Source: Aquarana catesbeiana (Eukaryota; Chordata; Amphibia; Anura; Ranidae). Taken from it: a stretch of DNA of 64,000 bases. Position numbers and translations under genes: made by a program. Location: the NCBI RefSeq assembly GCF_042186555.1, contig NC_133325.1, positions 296,326,543-296,390,542 on the forward strand, in the 5' to 3' direction. The notes below the pieces were generated by a model that was given only the letters and a program-made list of their open reading frames with translations, did not search any database and was not told the DNA's origin. Shown in pieces: positions 46,503 to 58,007 of the stretch. Each line of letters opens with the position of its first letter. Within the stretch, counting starts at the first letter, position 1.

Positions 46503-46725
46503 CTGATCAAGTTGAAGTTAGCAGATTGTCACGCACAGCTGCACCAGATTCTGTTTTCTCCAGTCCGTCCCCATGCCCCCCCCCCCCTGTTTTTTTCCAA
46601 GGTTTTATTATGACATGATGTACTGCTCCATCTGTCTGCTTCTGGAAAGCAGTAGTATGGCAGTGACACTGTCGGAGAGAAGGATATTTTATTTTATTAC
46701 CAGATATAGGTATTGGTATATGATA

Positions 46726-46752
46726 TACAGTGAGGGAAAAAAGTATTTGATC
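46726..46752 (+). mobile_element. Tc1-type outer terminal repeat (copy T7, left)
   Basis: TACAGTGAGGGAAAAAAGTA followed by TTTGATC, then abruptly TAGGGATGCACC of another element. Its partner is the inverted end at 53508-53690. Confidence 0.65.
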
Positions 46753-46880
46753 TAGGGATGCACCAAATGTTTTTTTTTTTTTTTTGGGGCCCTAACCAAT
46801 ACCGAAAAGAAGTCTTCCTTGATCCTGAAAACCGATACCGAAACAGCACCGAAACCGAAATAGGCTTTTTTTTTATTTAT
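46753..46880 (+). mobile_element. hAT-like left end
   Basis: TAGGGATGCACCAAATG followed by repeated ACCGAAA/ACCGATACCGAAA motifs, like a frog/fish hAT family with subterminal ACCGAA repeats. The right end (expected GGTGCATCCCTA) was not found. Confidence 0.45.
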
Positions 46881-47242
46881 TACCCAAAAAAACTATTGGA
46901 TATACAAAATTGTGTTACATTCGTATTCGTTATATTATTTATATTCAACTTAATCATTAATTTTATGAAGAAAAGAATTCTACAATCCAGTAATGTCAAA
47001 AAGTACTATAATAAAAAGTAACCCACATAAAATTGGACAGTGGACACAGAAGATAAAAAAAAATAAAATAAGACTGCAGTCAGTGCACATTGCACCACCA
47101 TACCAAATAAAACAGGCATAAAAAAAAATAAAAAAAAATAATAATATATAATAATATAATAATAATTATTTAATATTAATATAATATGAAAATGCCAAAG
47201 ACTGACTTTTTTTATATTTTTATTAATTTCCACTCCCTAAGG

Positions 47243-48140
47243 TTTCAGCGGCTGGATGTGCGATAAGTATATGTAGCTGCGGGTTACATACATAGTCATA
47301 CAGTAGACCGCACTGTGTTCCGACCCCGGGTATGGGCGGAGACATCCTGGAACACAGACTAGTCTACAGCAGCGGTGCTCAGCCAATCACAGCAAGCAAT
47401 GTAGACTAGTCTGTTTATGGAAGTCTCCGTCCATACCCAGAACACAGTGTGGTATAGTTTATATAGTACTGTATGTAGAGTAGACAGATACAGAACATAC
47501 AGTTTTGCACATGCAGCGGTCTGACAGCTTAGGGAGAGAGCCGAGAGACAATGACATAGTTTGGCCCAACAACAGAACTTCAACAAACTATGTATAAGTA
47601 CTCTAAAGAACAACTCTCTCAACTAACCATAACAGAAATATGGCAGAAGGCGGTTATTCTGTTTCACAGTTTCTGTAAATATATAACATAGTACAGTGCT
47701 ATCTGCTATGCTACAATAAAATTTTTATTTTATTATTTTCTTTCAACTTAAATGAGAACTAGTAGTTTTTTTCCCCAAGTTCTCTCCCAAAGGTGTCAGC
47801 GGCTGGATGTGCGATATAAAAGTGCATGTATGTAGCTGCGAATTAGATGCATACTAGTCATACAGTAGACCGCACTGTGTTCCGGCCCCGGGTATGGGCG
47901 GAGACATCCTGGAAGTGTAACACAGACTAGTCTACAGCAGCGGTGCTCAGCCAATCACAGCAAGCAATGTAGACTAGTCTGTGTTTATGGAAGTCACCGC
48001 CCATACCCAGAACACAGTGCGGTATAGTACTGTAGTATGTAGACAGATACAGAACATACAGTTTTACATTTGCACATGCAGCGGGCTGACAGCTTAGGGA
48101 GAGACATAGTTTAACTTTAGCCCAACAGCAACAAACTATG
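47243..48140. repeat. Tandem ~0.55-kb repeat, two copies, each with a hairpin
   Basis: Unit 1 starts at 47243 and unit 2 at 47793 (shared TCAGCGGCTGGATGTGCGAT). Both contain CCGCACTGTGTTCCG...GGTATGGGCGGAGAC and later its inverse CCATACCCAGAACACAGTG, around a perfect inner pair CACAGACTAGTCTAC/GTAGACTAGTCTG. Similar short minus-strand frames, both ending in the same 15 residues, are copies of the same non-coding DNA. Confidence 0.88.
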
Positions 48141-48289
48141 GTACGGTAGTTCAAAAGCTGGAGTTCTTTCTTACATTGAAGTGCAAAAAACTGTAGAAGA
48201 ACTACAATGATGAACAACCAACAAATGGCACAACTAGACAATTGGAACATACTAGGTAGTCAGTCATACTATGTTGCACCAAGCCCTCC

Positions 48290-50140
48290 TTTTTGAGGGG
48301 ACGCCCCCACTCCATCGAGTGGGGGGGAAGGCTGGTACACTTTGCGGACATTTGGAGAACAGTAATTCAGGACGAGTGGGTCACCTCAATTACATCCCAT
48401 GGTTACAAGCTGGAGTTGTGGGAGGTTCCCCCTCAGAGGTTTTTAAGATCCAGCATTCCATTGGATTCTCCAAAAATAGTTATTGCTTCAGGCACTACAT
48501 CATCTAGTGCATCAAGGAGTGATTGTAGAGGTTCTGGTATCTGAAAGGGACACAGGGTTTTACTCAAACCTGTTTACGGTTCAGAAACCAAACGGGGGAC
48601 ACAAGGCCCATTTTGGACCCAAGATCCCTGAACAAGTATCTGATGCAGTCCTTTTCAGATGGAGTATGTTCGCTCAGTTAGTGGCCTCACTCCAGAGGGG
48701 AGACTTTCTAGCCTCCATCAATACGATAGATGCATTATTTACACATACCTATCTTTCAGCCTCATCAGAGGTTCCTACGTTTTGCAGTAGAGGAACATCA
48801 TTTTCAGTTTGTGGCTCTACCCTTCAGGCTGGCTACTGCTCCCCAGGTGTTCACAAAGGTCCTAGCACCAGTATTGGGTCTTTATAGAGGCCCAAGGGAT
48901 TCTAGTGCTCGGGTATCTGGACGACCTCCTACTCAGAGACCACTCATTACAGGCTCTAGAACAGAGCATAATATGCACAGTGCGGTATTTGGAAAGCTTA
49001 GGCTGGATCATAAATGCCGAAAAGTCAGCCTTGAAACCAGCTCAAAGTCTAAAGTATTTAGGTTTGATCCTAGATACGGTTCAAGCAAGAGTGTTCTTGC
49101 CACCTGTATGGATCTGTGCCCTGAAGGTTCAGGTACGTCACATAAGGGGCACCAGACAAAACCCTCCATTCGGCTCTGTATGAGTCTTCTAGGGAGGATG
49201 GTATCTTCCTTCCAGGCCGTGCCCTATGCCCAGTTCCATTCCAAGCCTTTACAACAAGACATCTTGTTGGCCTGGATCAGAAGAGGAAAAGCCCTGGATT
49301 ATCCAATGTGCTTAGTTCCTCGGGCACGCTTAAGCCTAAACCGGTGGTTGCAAGATCAGAACCTGCGAAAGGGAAAATCCTTCCTCCCGGTAACTTGGAG
49401 AGTAGTGACTACAGATGCCAGTGTCTCAGGCTGAGGAGCGACCCTAGAAGGGCTCACAGCTCAGGGAAAATGGTCAGGGACAGAATAGATCCTGCCCATC
49501 AACGTCCTGGAGTTACGGGCAGTATGTCTGGCCCTACGGTCCTGGACAGTGGAGCTTCAGGACTGCCCTATCAGGGTTCAGTCTGACAATGCCACTGCAG
49601 TGGCCTATATAAACCACCAAAGCGGTACCAGGAGTCCTTCAGCTCTGAAGGAGGTGAACCACATACTGGCCTAGGCAGAGAGACATGTGCCGATTCTATC
49701 GGCAGTCCATATCCCGGGAGTAGAGAACTGGAAGGCAGATTATCTCAGCCGCCAGCAGATCTGCCCAGGGTAATTGTCCCTACACCCAGGGGTGTTCCAA
49801 GAAATTTGCCAGCGTTGGGGATGGCCAGAAGTTGACCTGTTAGCATCCAGGTTCAACAATAAGCTACAGCAATTTGTGCCTCTGGCAATCGGAGCAGATG
49901 CTCTGATAGTTCCATGGAGACAGTACTCCCTGGTTTATGCTTTCCCTCCGATCCCTGTCCTTCCACATTTGTTGCGCAGGATTTGGAAAGGGGGGGGTTC
50001 CAGTCTTTCTGTTGGCACCAGCCTGGCCCATAAGGCTTTGGTTCCCGGAGATTGTGAGACTGACCATAGGCGGGCCATGGACACTTCCACGTAGCCCCGA
50101 TCTACTGTCTCAAGGTCCAATATTCCATCCCAATTTACAG
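48290..50140 (+). pseudogene. DIRS-2 reverse transcriptase-RNase H relic
   Basis: Readable in shifting frames. GGRLVHFADIW (48320) is the N-terminal RT region, with FYSNLFTVQKPNGG, RFLRFAVEEHHFQFVALPFR and then LGYLDDLLLRD at about 48905-48935 with an intact YLDD box. After GWIINAEKSALKPAQSLKYL, the RNase H start VVTTDASVSG lies at about 49397-49432, followed by a stop. The post-RNase H region WGWPEVDLLASRFNNK...YAFPPIPVLPHLLRR is at 49820-49985. Many stops and shifts are present. Confidence 0.87.
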
Positions 50141-50672
50141 TCTCTAAATTTGATGTCATGGCTATTGAAGCCAGGGTGTTAAAAGACCGTGGCATCTCGG
50201 GATCAGCAGTGCCTACCCTAGTGAATGCTAGAAAAGCTGTCGCTAGGAAAATTTATCATAAGGTCGGGAAGACTTGTATTGCTTGGTCTGAAGCCAGAAA
50301 ATGGCATCCTCGGAAATACGCGATTGGGAAAATTCTCTTTTCTAAAGTCAGCTGTGGAAATCAAAATTGGCTTTGAGTACAATCAGAGGTCAAGTTTTGA
50401 CCCTATCAGTATTCTTCCAAAGGCCTTTAGCCTCCCGTTCACTGATCCGAACCTCCTATGCAGGGGGCAACTCACTTTGAACCTATCTAGGAAATTCCAT
50501 TATACTTGCTGTCACACAAGCTAGCCTTCCTGATAGCCATCAGCTTGGCTAGAAGTGTGTCGGAGTTGGCAGCCCTTTCGTTCAGGGAACCATACTTGAT
50601 CTTTCACCATGACAGTCGTGTTACGACCTGTTCCATCCTTTTTGCCAAAGGTGGTGTTGGCCTTTCATTTAA

Positions 50673-51467
50673 GATGAAAAACGAGGACGGGGTTTGGGAC
50701 ATTAAATGAGGCAATGAATAGGTAGGTTCATCTGCCTCCATCCCTATTATGTATGCAACATCAATTAAAGGAATAGGTTGGGACTTTAAATGAAGCACAG
50801 CTAAGAAAATAAAAAATCACCTGAAGATGGATTCCAAAAAGATATACATTGAATAACGGAGGTAACATGATAAAAATAAGTAGCACCTTAGCAATTATGC
50901 ATGATAATGACCTTCACAACCAATCAGTGGGTAATAGATACATTGGTATATGGTAATACAATTGTTCCAATTCATGGATGGCATGATTCTGTTAAAAGTA
51001 ATAATTGAGGGTAAAATTTCATAACGTTTATACTGTGGAATCTCAAGATCACATGATTATGGGGTGTAGCATAAGGCTGGGGCTCTACGCGTTTCATGGA
51101 GAATATCCACTCATTAGGAGAAGTTACATATGCAGAGGTCTATAATAGAAAAAAGAGAATTACAAAATTAACAGATGCTGGACACAGAGGGAAAAAAAAG
51201 AGCGAGGGTGAAGAAAGTATTAAAGACATGACGTGAGAAACATCAATGATGGTATGGTCCCCTGTGGATGATTAGATGAGTGTGTGCCAGTTCCAGCAAA
51301 TGTACTGTGAAATTATGTGAATGTATTAGTGTGTAAAACAAACCATGGGCAGATACTGTCCAAGCTAGGTGAAAAAACATGCTGGATAATCTAATTCGCA
51401 TATCCAACTAGGATAGGTGTGGATGTGAGGAGTTAATTAAATAACTCAGTGAATGAACCACTTTTAT
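50673..51467. repeat. Repeat block inserted in DIRS-2, with hammerhead-like motif
   Basis: Non-coding block. On the minus strand at 51083-51120 the order is CUAAUGA, UGGA/UCCA stem II with a 5-base loop, U, GAAAC, GCGUA: a hammerhead core with one change in CUGAUGA. Same class as the blocks at 36190 and 39352, judged by motif. Confidence 0.5.
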
Positions 51468-52432
51468 TTAACCACTTCCCGTCCGCCTCACACCGATATA
51501 CGTCGGCGGAAGGGCACGTACAGGCAGAATCACGTACCTGTACGTTGCCCTTTAAGAGGCGGCTGGCAGGCGCGCGCTCGTTGGGAGCTTCGTGAGTGTG
51601 ATTGAAGTCTCAATGTCCGCAGGGGTATCCGCGATCGTCTCACGGGGAAGAACGGGGAAATGCTAATGTAAACAAGCATTTCCCTGTTCTGCCTAGTGAC
51701 ACTATCACTGATCACCAATCCCTGTAATCGGGAGCGGTGATCAGTGTTACACACATCCCCTCAGTTAGAATCACTCCCTAGGACACACTTAACCCCTACA
51801 GCGCCACCTAGTGGTTCACTCCTTCACTGCCAGTCACATTTACACAGTAATCAATGCATTTTTAATTGCACTGATCACTGTATAAATGTGAATGGTCCCA
51901 AAATCGCGCCAAAAGTGTCCGATCTGTCCGCCATAATGTCGCAGTCACGATAAAAACGATGATCGCTGCCATTACTAATAAAAGAAAAGATTAATAAAAA
52001 TGCCATAAAACTATCCCCTATTTTGTAAATGCTATAACTTTTGTCCAAACCAATCAATACACGCTTATTGCGATTTTTTTTTTTTTTTTTTTTACCAAAA
52101 ATATGTAGTACCAAGAATACGTAACGGCCTAAACTGAGGAAAAAAAAAGCTTTTTATATATATATTATAGCAAAAAGTAAAAAATTATGCTTTTTTTTTT
52201 TTTTTGTTCAAAATTAATGCTATTTTTTTGTTTATAGCACAAAAAATAAAAGCCGCAGAGGTGATCAAATACCACCAAAGGAAAGCTCTATTTGTGGGAA
52301 AAAAGGACGTCAATTTTGTTTGGGAGCCATGTCACAGGGCCGCGCAATTGTCAGTTAAAGCGACGCAGTGCCGAATTGCAAAAAGTGCTCTGGTCTTTGG
52401 CCAGCCAAATGGTCCGGGGCTTAAGTGGTTAA
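51468..52432 (+). repeat. TTAA-flanked repeat family A, copy 6
   Basis: TTAACCACTTCCCGTCC to CTTAAGTGGTTAA, full-length layout with GTGATCAAATACCACCAAAG core. It sits within the DNA that interrupts DIRS-2. Confidence 0.87.
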
Positions 52433-52966
52433 ATCGGGACATTATTTTGCCTTTTTTTTTTTCTCTCGCCGGAAAGAGGCGACTGTATTCAGTGGACGTT
52501 GTCCGGACAGTCAAGGTTTTTGTCTAGATCTTGGGATCAGACTTTTTTTTTTTTTTGTTTTGTTTTTGTTTTACCAAAAGGACCCAAGAAGGGGCAGGCA
52601 GCTTCCAAGGCTTTCATTGCCAATTGGGTCTGTCAATTGATCATTCAGGCCTAAGGTCTGAAACATAAAGCTTCTCCCTTTAGGATGAGAGCTCTTTCTT
52701 CCAGGGGTGTAGGAACCTCCTGGGCTTTTCGCCATCAAGTATTTGTGGCTCAGATTTGTAAGGCTGCTACCTGGTCTTCAGTGCATACCTTCACATAATT
52801 TTATCAGGTGGATGTTCGAGTAGCCGAGGTTTCGGCTTTCAGCTGCAGTGTAGTGCAGGCTGCCAAATAAGTTCTGATGGCTATTTGGCAGGGTGTTTCC
52901 CTCCCCTCAAGACTATTGCTCTGGGACCTCCCAGTAGGTAATGAATATTAGCCTGACTCTGGGGGG

Positions 52967-53213
52967 GTGTTTATTTACTAAAGGCAAATCCACTTTGCAC
53001 TACAAGTTCAAAGTGCACTTGAAATTGCAGTCGCTGTAGATCCGAGGGGGACATGCAAGGAAATTAAAAAACAGAATTTTAGCTTGCATGTTTGGATAAT
53101 ATCAGCAGAGATTTCCCTCATTTCAGATCTGCCCCTCACATTTACAATGACTGCACTTCCAAGTGCACTTTCAGTGCAATTTCTAGTGCATTTTGTATGC
53201 AAAAGAAAATAGG
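52967..53213. repeat. MITE-like insertion in the DIRS-2 internal complementary region
   Basis: Starts near GTTTATTTACTAAAGGCAAA and has several inverted CAAGTGCACTT/AAGTGCACTTG pieces. It separates TAGCCTGACTCTG from ATTTTTTCGTCATGC, which belong to the DIRS end structure. Confidence 0.65.
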
Positions 53214-53507
53214 ATTTTTTCGTCATGCTTACCTGTAAAATCCTTTTCTTTGAGTATATCATGGGACACAGAGATCCCTCCCCTCTTTTTGAAGGATTCA
53301 GTGCTTGCTACAAAACTGAAGTGCTTCCTGTGTGGGATGGGTTATATAGGGAATCACTTCCTGTCTGAAGACCTTTGGTCTACCAGTGTCTATTCACCTG
53401 GAGGTGGAGTATAACCCAGTAGGTAATGAATATTAGCCTGACTGTGTCCCATGATGTACTCAAAGAAAATGATTTTACAGGTAAGCATGATGAAAAAATC
53501 GTAATTC

Positions 53508-53690
53508 ACTCATTAAAATGCAAATCAATTTATAACTTTTTTGAAATGTGTTTTTTCTGGATTTTTCTTTTAGTTCTCTTTTCATTTTTAAAATAAACCT
53601 ACCATTGAAATTATTGACCGATTGTTTTTTTGTCAGTGGGCAAATGTACAAAATCAGCAGGGGATCAAATACTTTTTTTCTCCTCACTGC
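53508..53690 (-). mobile_element. Tc1-type terminal repeat (copy T7, right)
   Basis: The inverse of the family end at 26238 and 46726: TCATTAAAATGCAAATCAAT ... CAGCAGGGGATCAAATACTT and CTCACTG at the outer end. No transposase lies between the two ends. Confidence 0.72.
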
Positions 53691-53969
53691 AGACCTCATT
53701 TTTCCTATTCCAGTTTGAAGACTTACAGGTGAATTGCTGAGGGGTTAGTTGCTGTAAGTTCTGGTTGAAATTATCATTGCACTTTAGCAGCAGGCGTTCA
53801 GAGTAAATACTAATGCCCTGGGCAGAAAACCTAGAGGCTGCTCTTGTGGTTTTTTTTTTTTACTTACTAGGATCCTCGTTTTTAATTTTTTTGGGGGGAA
53901 TTGAATGCTTTTGATATGTGTTTCATTGCATGCTATTTTTCAGAGTTTATATTTCTAATGTCTATTTAG

Positions 53970-54135
53970 CAAAAGGAATAAAAAAGGAGAGAAAAATGGC
54001 AAGGGCTTACGTCACTTTTCAATGAAAGTATGTGAGAAAGTACAGAAGAAGGGCACAACCTCTTACAATGAAGTGGCTGATGAGTTGGTAGCAGAATTTA
54101 GTTCAACCGATAACCACATATCACCAAATGAATCG
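53970..54135 (+). CDS. TFDP1: TFDP1 exon, first half of DNA-binding domain
   Basis: Starts after TCTATTTAG (53969), phase 2, and ends in phase 0 before GTGAGT at 54136. It encodes the completed Ser, then KRNKKGEKNGKGLRHFSM, KVCEKVQKKGTTSYNEVADE and LVAEFSSTDNHISPNES. The basic KRNKKGEK stretch precedes the winged helix. The GLRHFSMKVCEKVQ-KGTTSYNEVADELV block is the near-invariant first part of the Dp DNA-binding fold. Identity to vertebrate Dp-1 is obvious and there is no frame damage. A Tc1 end lies only 280 bp upstream. Confidence 0.97.
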
Positions 54136-54309
54136 GTGAGTTTGTTGTTCATTATTCTTTGTTTTTTTTGTTTTTTTTTGTGCTGGGTTCCCCTGTTTTT
54201 TAGTCATCATCAGTTTCTCATCGCTATATTCTCCACTTAACTTTTTATATCCCAGTTTTCTCGTGATTATTGTAATCCTTTTACTGAATTAAAGCTGAAA
54301 TCAAAAAAT

Positions 54310-55560
54310 TAGGGAGAGGGATGGGGGACTATGTGTGGATGAAGTTTGGTCTGTGTGACCCAAATAGTGAGAAAGTAACAAAGTCACCTAGTACCAGAGG
54401 TACGGTGAGAGACCCCTTAGGGTCATTAATAGACAGACCAAACCAAAAAGTATAAATTATTACAACACGACAATGGTATACATATAAGATCAATACATAT
54501 GAAGCGTAAAAGCAGTATATCTAATACCCTCAATGATAAAATTGTATGGACTGGTCACTATCCTGGTGCAGGAGGGACTAATGACAGTCAACACAGTGCA
54601 TATAACACCTTGCATGTTACGGACTAAAGGTCTTCAGAGGTTTTTGTTATTAGTTCAGATGGGTATAGATTTTCTACGAGAGTATACAAGTAAATTATAC
54701 ATTAATAAAGGGTAATCATTGATGTTTCAGCTAAACAACAAGTTATGCAGTACATTAACCTGACGTGATGATAAACATGAATTGATTTACTTGGCAAACA
54801 ATTCACATTGAGCATATGTGTGAAGGGAATAAATTGATCAAAACACTCTTGGGTCATAGGGGCATGTATCTCCCAAGTCCGTCAACACCCAAGCTACACA
54901 GAGGCAGGACCTTGCTTTGCTATGAGGACTCAAATTAGTGGAGCAAAGAACAGCTACCACTAGTCTTGGACCAGTATCGCTATAATATGTATAAAAAAAA
55001 TTTGTATCAGAATCGCATACTGTCAGGATATGCCCAGAAAAGTCAAAGCTGGAGCCAAAGATTACCTCCACAGTCAGAAGGGTTATAGACGTGGGGTAAC
55101 ATGTATTAATAGCAGAGTGAAAAAATCAACCTGGAAAATGCAATGTGCTGCCTGTTCACCGAGTGCTCCCTCAGCGTCTACAAAGAGGCCGTAGGAGACT
55201 GTATAAGAGCGGGTGTGAGATAGCTGGCCAATTGCGATGGTGATCGTGATTGCCGTCAGCTTGTACAGTGAGTGGGCGGACACGTGTGGAGATGCCGCAC
55301 GATAATCCTTCCCTGAGTCCCCCGGCATCATGGCGCCTGTCCCGTCGTTCCCTCCATTCTTTGGGGTGGGCTCGCCATGGGCTCAGTACGCCCATTAATT
55401 GGCATAGTAGGCCCGTCCAGGTTTTCAACGCACTGTGTTCCATCTTGAGGCGCACACGGCGCCACTTGCGCGTTGCGCTCTTTCCCTGGGGGCGGACCTG
55501 TGCCGTGATGCAGGGGGGAAGAGTGGAGCTACTCTTTAATGTCCCTGGCTTACCCATCTT
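54310..55560. repeat. Probable repeat block of unknown class
   Basis: An AT-rich left part followed by a GC-rich right part (55150-55520), resembling the blocks at 36190 and 50673 in layout. No ends or genes defined. Confidence 0.35.
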
Positions 55561-55904
55561 CATTAAATTTCAGTTTTCTCAATCATGAAGGCTAGGCATC
55601 ATGCGTGAGCATTACCTAGGGAGTTCTGCTTGCAAATATAGCCTACCTAGAACTCTCACTTCTCCAGACTGACATCTACCCATTAAAAAATTGATATTTG
55701 CTTGCATCAGGGCTGAGGGCTCTTGAGAGGAATACTGAGCCAGCTGTACTCTTATCACCTATGATCTGCCAGCCTTGCATAGAGAATCATGAATGTAAAT
55801 AAAATCTAAACAGGTTTTCTTTTAAAAATGTGTTGGCATGTCAGGTTTTGGAGGAACTAGGAAGCTTTAAGTGTTATGAACTTTAAAACACCATTATTTT
55901 ACAG

Positions 55905-56051
55905 CAAGCTTATGACCAGAAGAATATAAGACGACGTGTTTATGATGCCTTAAATGTGCTTATGGCAATGAACATTATTTCTAAAGAAAAAAAAGAAATA
56001 AAGTGGATTGGTCTACCAACAAACTCTGCTCAGGAATGTCAGAATTTAGAG
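55905..56051 (+). CDS. TFDP1: TFDP1 exon, second half of DNA-binding domain
   Basis: Starts after TTTTACAG (55904) and ends before GTATGT at 56052, 49 codons in phase 0. It encodes QAYDQKNIRRRVYDALNV, LMAMNIISKEKKEIKWIG and LPTNSAQECQNLE. The RRVYDALNVL motif contacts E2F-site DNA in the Dp/E2F winged helix and is intact. The leading Gln corresponds to a residue that I recall as optional in some Dp-family splice forms. Here it is coded CAA, so a simple NAGNAG acceptor choice cannot remove it. Nothing is odd in the frame. Confidence 0.97.
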
Positions 56052-56429
56052 GTATGTTTTGGTGCACAATTTGAGATAAAGCTGCTATAGGATTAAAGTA
56101 CTGTTTTGTAGTTTTTTTTTTTTTTTGCTTTGCGATATGGGTTTATTTTAATGTGTAAAATTATATATAAATATTGGGTGTTAATGGTGGGGACTTTGCT
56201 ATGTTGTGTGAAAGGGGGTTGTAATTGGTGTAAGTATAAGAAAGATTGATATCTTAAGTTGTCGCAGCATTGCAAAGGAAAGGAATTGCTCTCCCTTTGT
56301 ACTACAAGCGGGTAGGAGAGGAGAATTAATTTCCAAAGGGTTGTGTGCCTTAAAGCGACACCCTGTCAGGTGAATAAACAAAAATGCCAGTGCCCTATGT
56401 CACTAAAGGACTTAGCAGTGACTTAGACT

Positions 56430-56710
56430 TCGTTCACATCTGAGCGATTCGAAATAGTGACAAATTGTTGGACGCACGTTCTGATTACAATCACTTCCAA
56501 TGGCACCCAGATCGTGTTGCGATTTTGCCGCTATTGTCGCAGGACGCATCAAGGCTAAATCATGCAAACAGAATCGCATGACGCCTGTCACCCAAAAGAA
56601 GTACAAGAACTTCTTTTGGGCGACAGGCGTCATGCAATTTTGTTTGCTTGATTTTACCGCCATTTGTCAGGTGACAATTGCTGCAAAATCACGCCTGCTG
56701 CTGTCAGACG
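56430..56710. repeat. Snap-back repeat with near-perfect hairpin core
   Basis: GCATGACGCCTGTCACCCAA at 56576-56595 is matched in reverse complement at 56616-56636, around AAGAAGTACAAGAACTTCTT. Outer parts (GATTTTGCCGCTATTGTCGC and TTTACCGCCATTTGTCAGG regions) also pair more loosely. Confidence 0.85.
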
Positions 56711-57020
56711 GTAAACTAATCAGGAGATGGGAGGGGGCGGGGCTGAGCCACGGCTCCATGTGTGACTGGACACAGAGCCGTATCACGGTAGTGCGCCTGC
56801 TTGGGTGTCTTGCCCGGGAGGGAGGAGCCAGGAGCGCTGGCTTGGGACTAGAGAATAGGAGGATCCGGACTGCTCTGTGCAAAATCATTGCACACAACAG
56901 GCAAGTATGTTTGTTATAAAAAATAAACTTAAAAAAAAAAAAAGCGCTAAGAAATATTCTGAATGAAAAATGTAAGCAGCAAACCTTCTGTGAGACCTCT
57001 ACACAGTGAGTAAACATAAA

Positions 57021-57536
57021 ATAAAGGTCACACTATTCAATCATGTATATACAAATGTAAACATTGGATGATTAGAACAGTCCATAAGTGATGTGAAAAT
57101 AAATCCTCATGTCAATCTCCACCATCCATCACCGTAGTGATCTTAAATATCAGTGCCTCCACCAACAGCTGAAACCTCTTTTGTGTTTCTTCTGAACGGG
57201 GGAGATGCATCACCTGGAACCTGAGTGAGCACTGTTTTTTTGGAGAAATCTTCACATCTTATACGGTGCCAAGGGGTGATCTCCTTGGGAGACCATCTGG
57301 ACCCGGAGAATGGGCTTGGCTAAAGTCACAAGAGCGAACGATCCCTTGTAATTGGGGATCAATAGGAGCTGGTAAGCGAGCCTTTCAGTTGTTGATGGAG
57401 GCACTGATATTTTGGATCACTGCGGTGGTGGATGGTGGAGATTGACATCAGGATTTTTTTGCACGTTACTTGTGGACTGTTCCAATCATCTAATTTTTAC
57501 ATTTGTATATACATAATTGAATAGCACAACCTTTAT
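57021..57536. repeat. Long inverted repeat, ~155-bp arms, ~205-bp spacer
   Basis: The left arm 57021-57176 (ATAAAGGTCACACTATTCAA ... CCACCAACAGCTGAAAC) pairs with the right arm 57382-57536 (TTTCAGTTGTTGATGG ... ATTGAATAGCACAACCTTTAT). The arms differ at scattered bases. No ORF. Confidence 0.9.
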
Positions 57537-58007
57537 CTATTTAACATGTTGGTTATTTAAATAAAAATAAAGGCTTTAATATCACTTTAATGCAAAGGAT
57601 ACATTACGTTGAAAAACCTTTAGAGTTTAGAACCACTTTAGTTTCACTAACAGGCCCTGTTCTACAATCTGCCATTGTTGGCATGTCCATCTGCCAGACC
57701 TTAACTTTCTGGTCCAAGAATATGCCTTGAGATCTTAGATCTATCCTAGAGGGATCCTTCTGTCCTTCCAACAACCGGAGTTAAAGTGGTTGTAAAGGTA
57801 ATTTTTTACACTTGTGCAAGCTCGATTGTGACCCAGGCTGGTGTGTGGTTTTTGACACACACTCTGCATTTTAGCCCCACTCTCTGCTTTTGTTTGATAG
57901 CAGATGAAAACCGCTCCCGCTGCTGCCAAGCCTGCTCTGAGAGAGGGGAGAGAAGAGCAGATTGAGACATGTACAATGCTGGATCGAGGTCAGGCTCAAA
58001 TAAGTAT

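Larger units (their letters stand above)
50150..52875 (+). pseudogene. DIRS-2 tyrosine recombinase relic split by insertions
   Basis: The first part (50158-50672) has the ARKIYHKVGKTCIAW region and LARSVSELAALSFREP, with the first catalytic Arg. It stops inside FLPKVVLAFHL at about 50672. After foreign DNA it resumes at about 52465 (YSVDVVRTVKVF) and continues with SFRMRAL (decayed HSTRAM box, about 52682) and QICKAATWSS...HTF, with the Tyr region near 52800. The split is at the same protein point on both sides. Confidence 0.82.
48265..53504 (+). mobile_element. Second DIRS-type element, 5'-truncated and interrupted
   Basis: Holds RT-RNase H and tyrosine recombinase relics, then part of the internal complementary region and the right inverted repeat. 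The outer ends GATTTTTTCGTCATGCTTAC (53214) and GTAAGCATGATGAAAAAATC (53482) are inverted. The CCCAGTAGGTAATGAATATT block occurs at both 52932 and 53416. Gag and the left end are missing. Foreign DNA occupies about 50673-52464 and 52967-53213. Its sequence differs clearly from the DIRS element at 4506, so it belongs to a different subfamily. Confidence 0.87.

Noticed and set aside
47359..48250. Two minus-strand frames of 87 and 107 codons with shared C-termini
   Set aside because: The similarity comes from the tandem DNA duplication; they overlap hairpins and show no protein family features.
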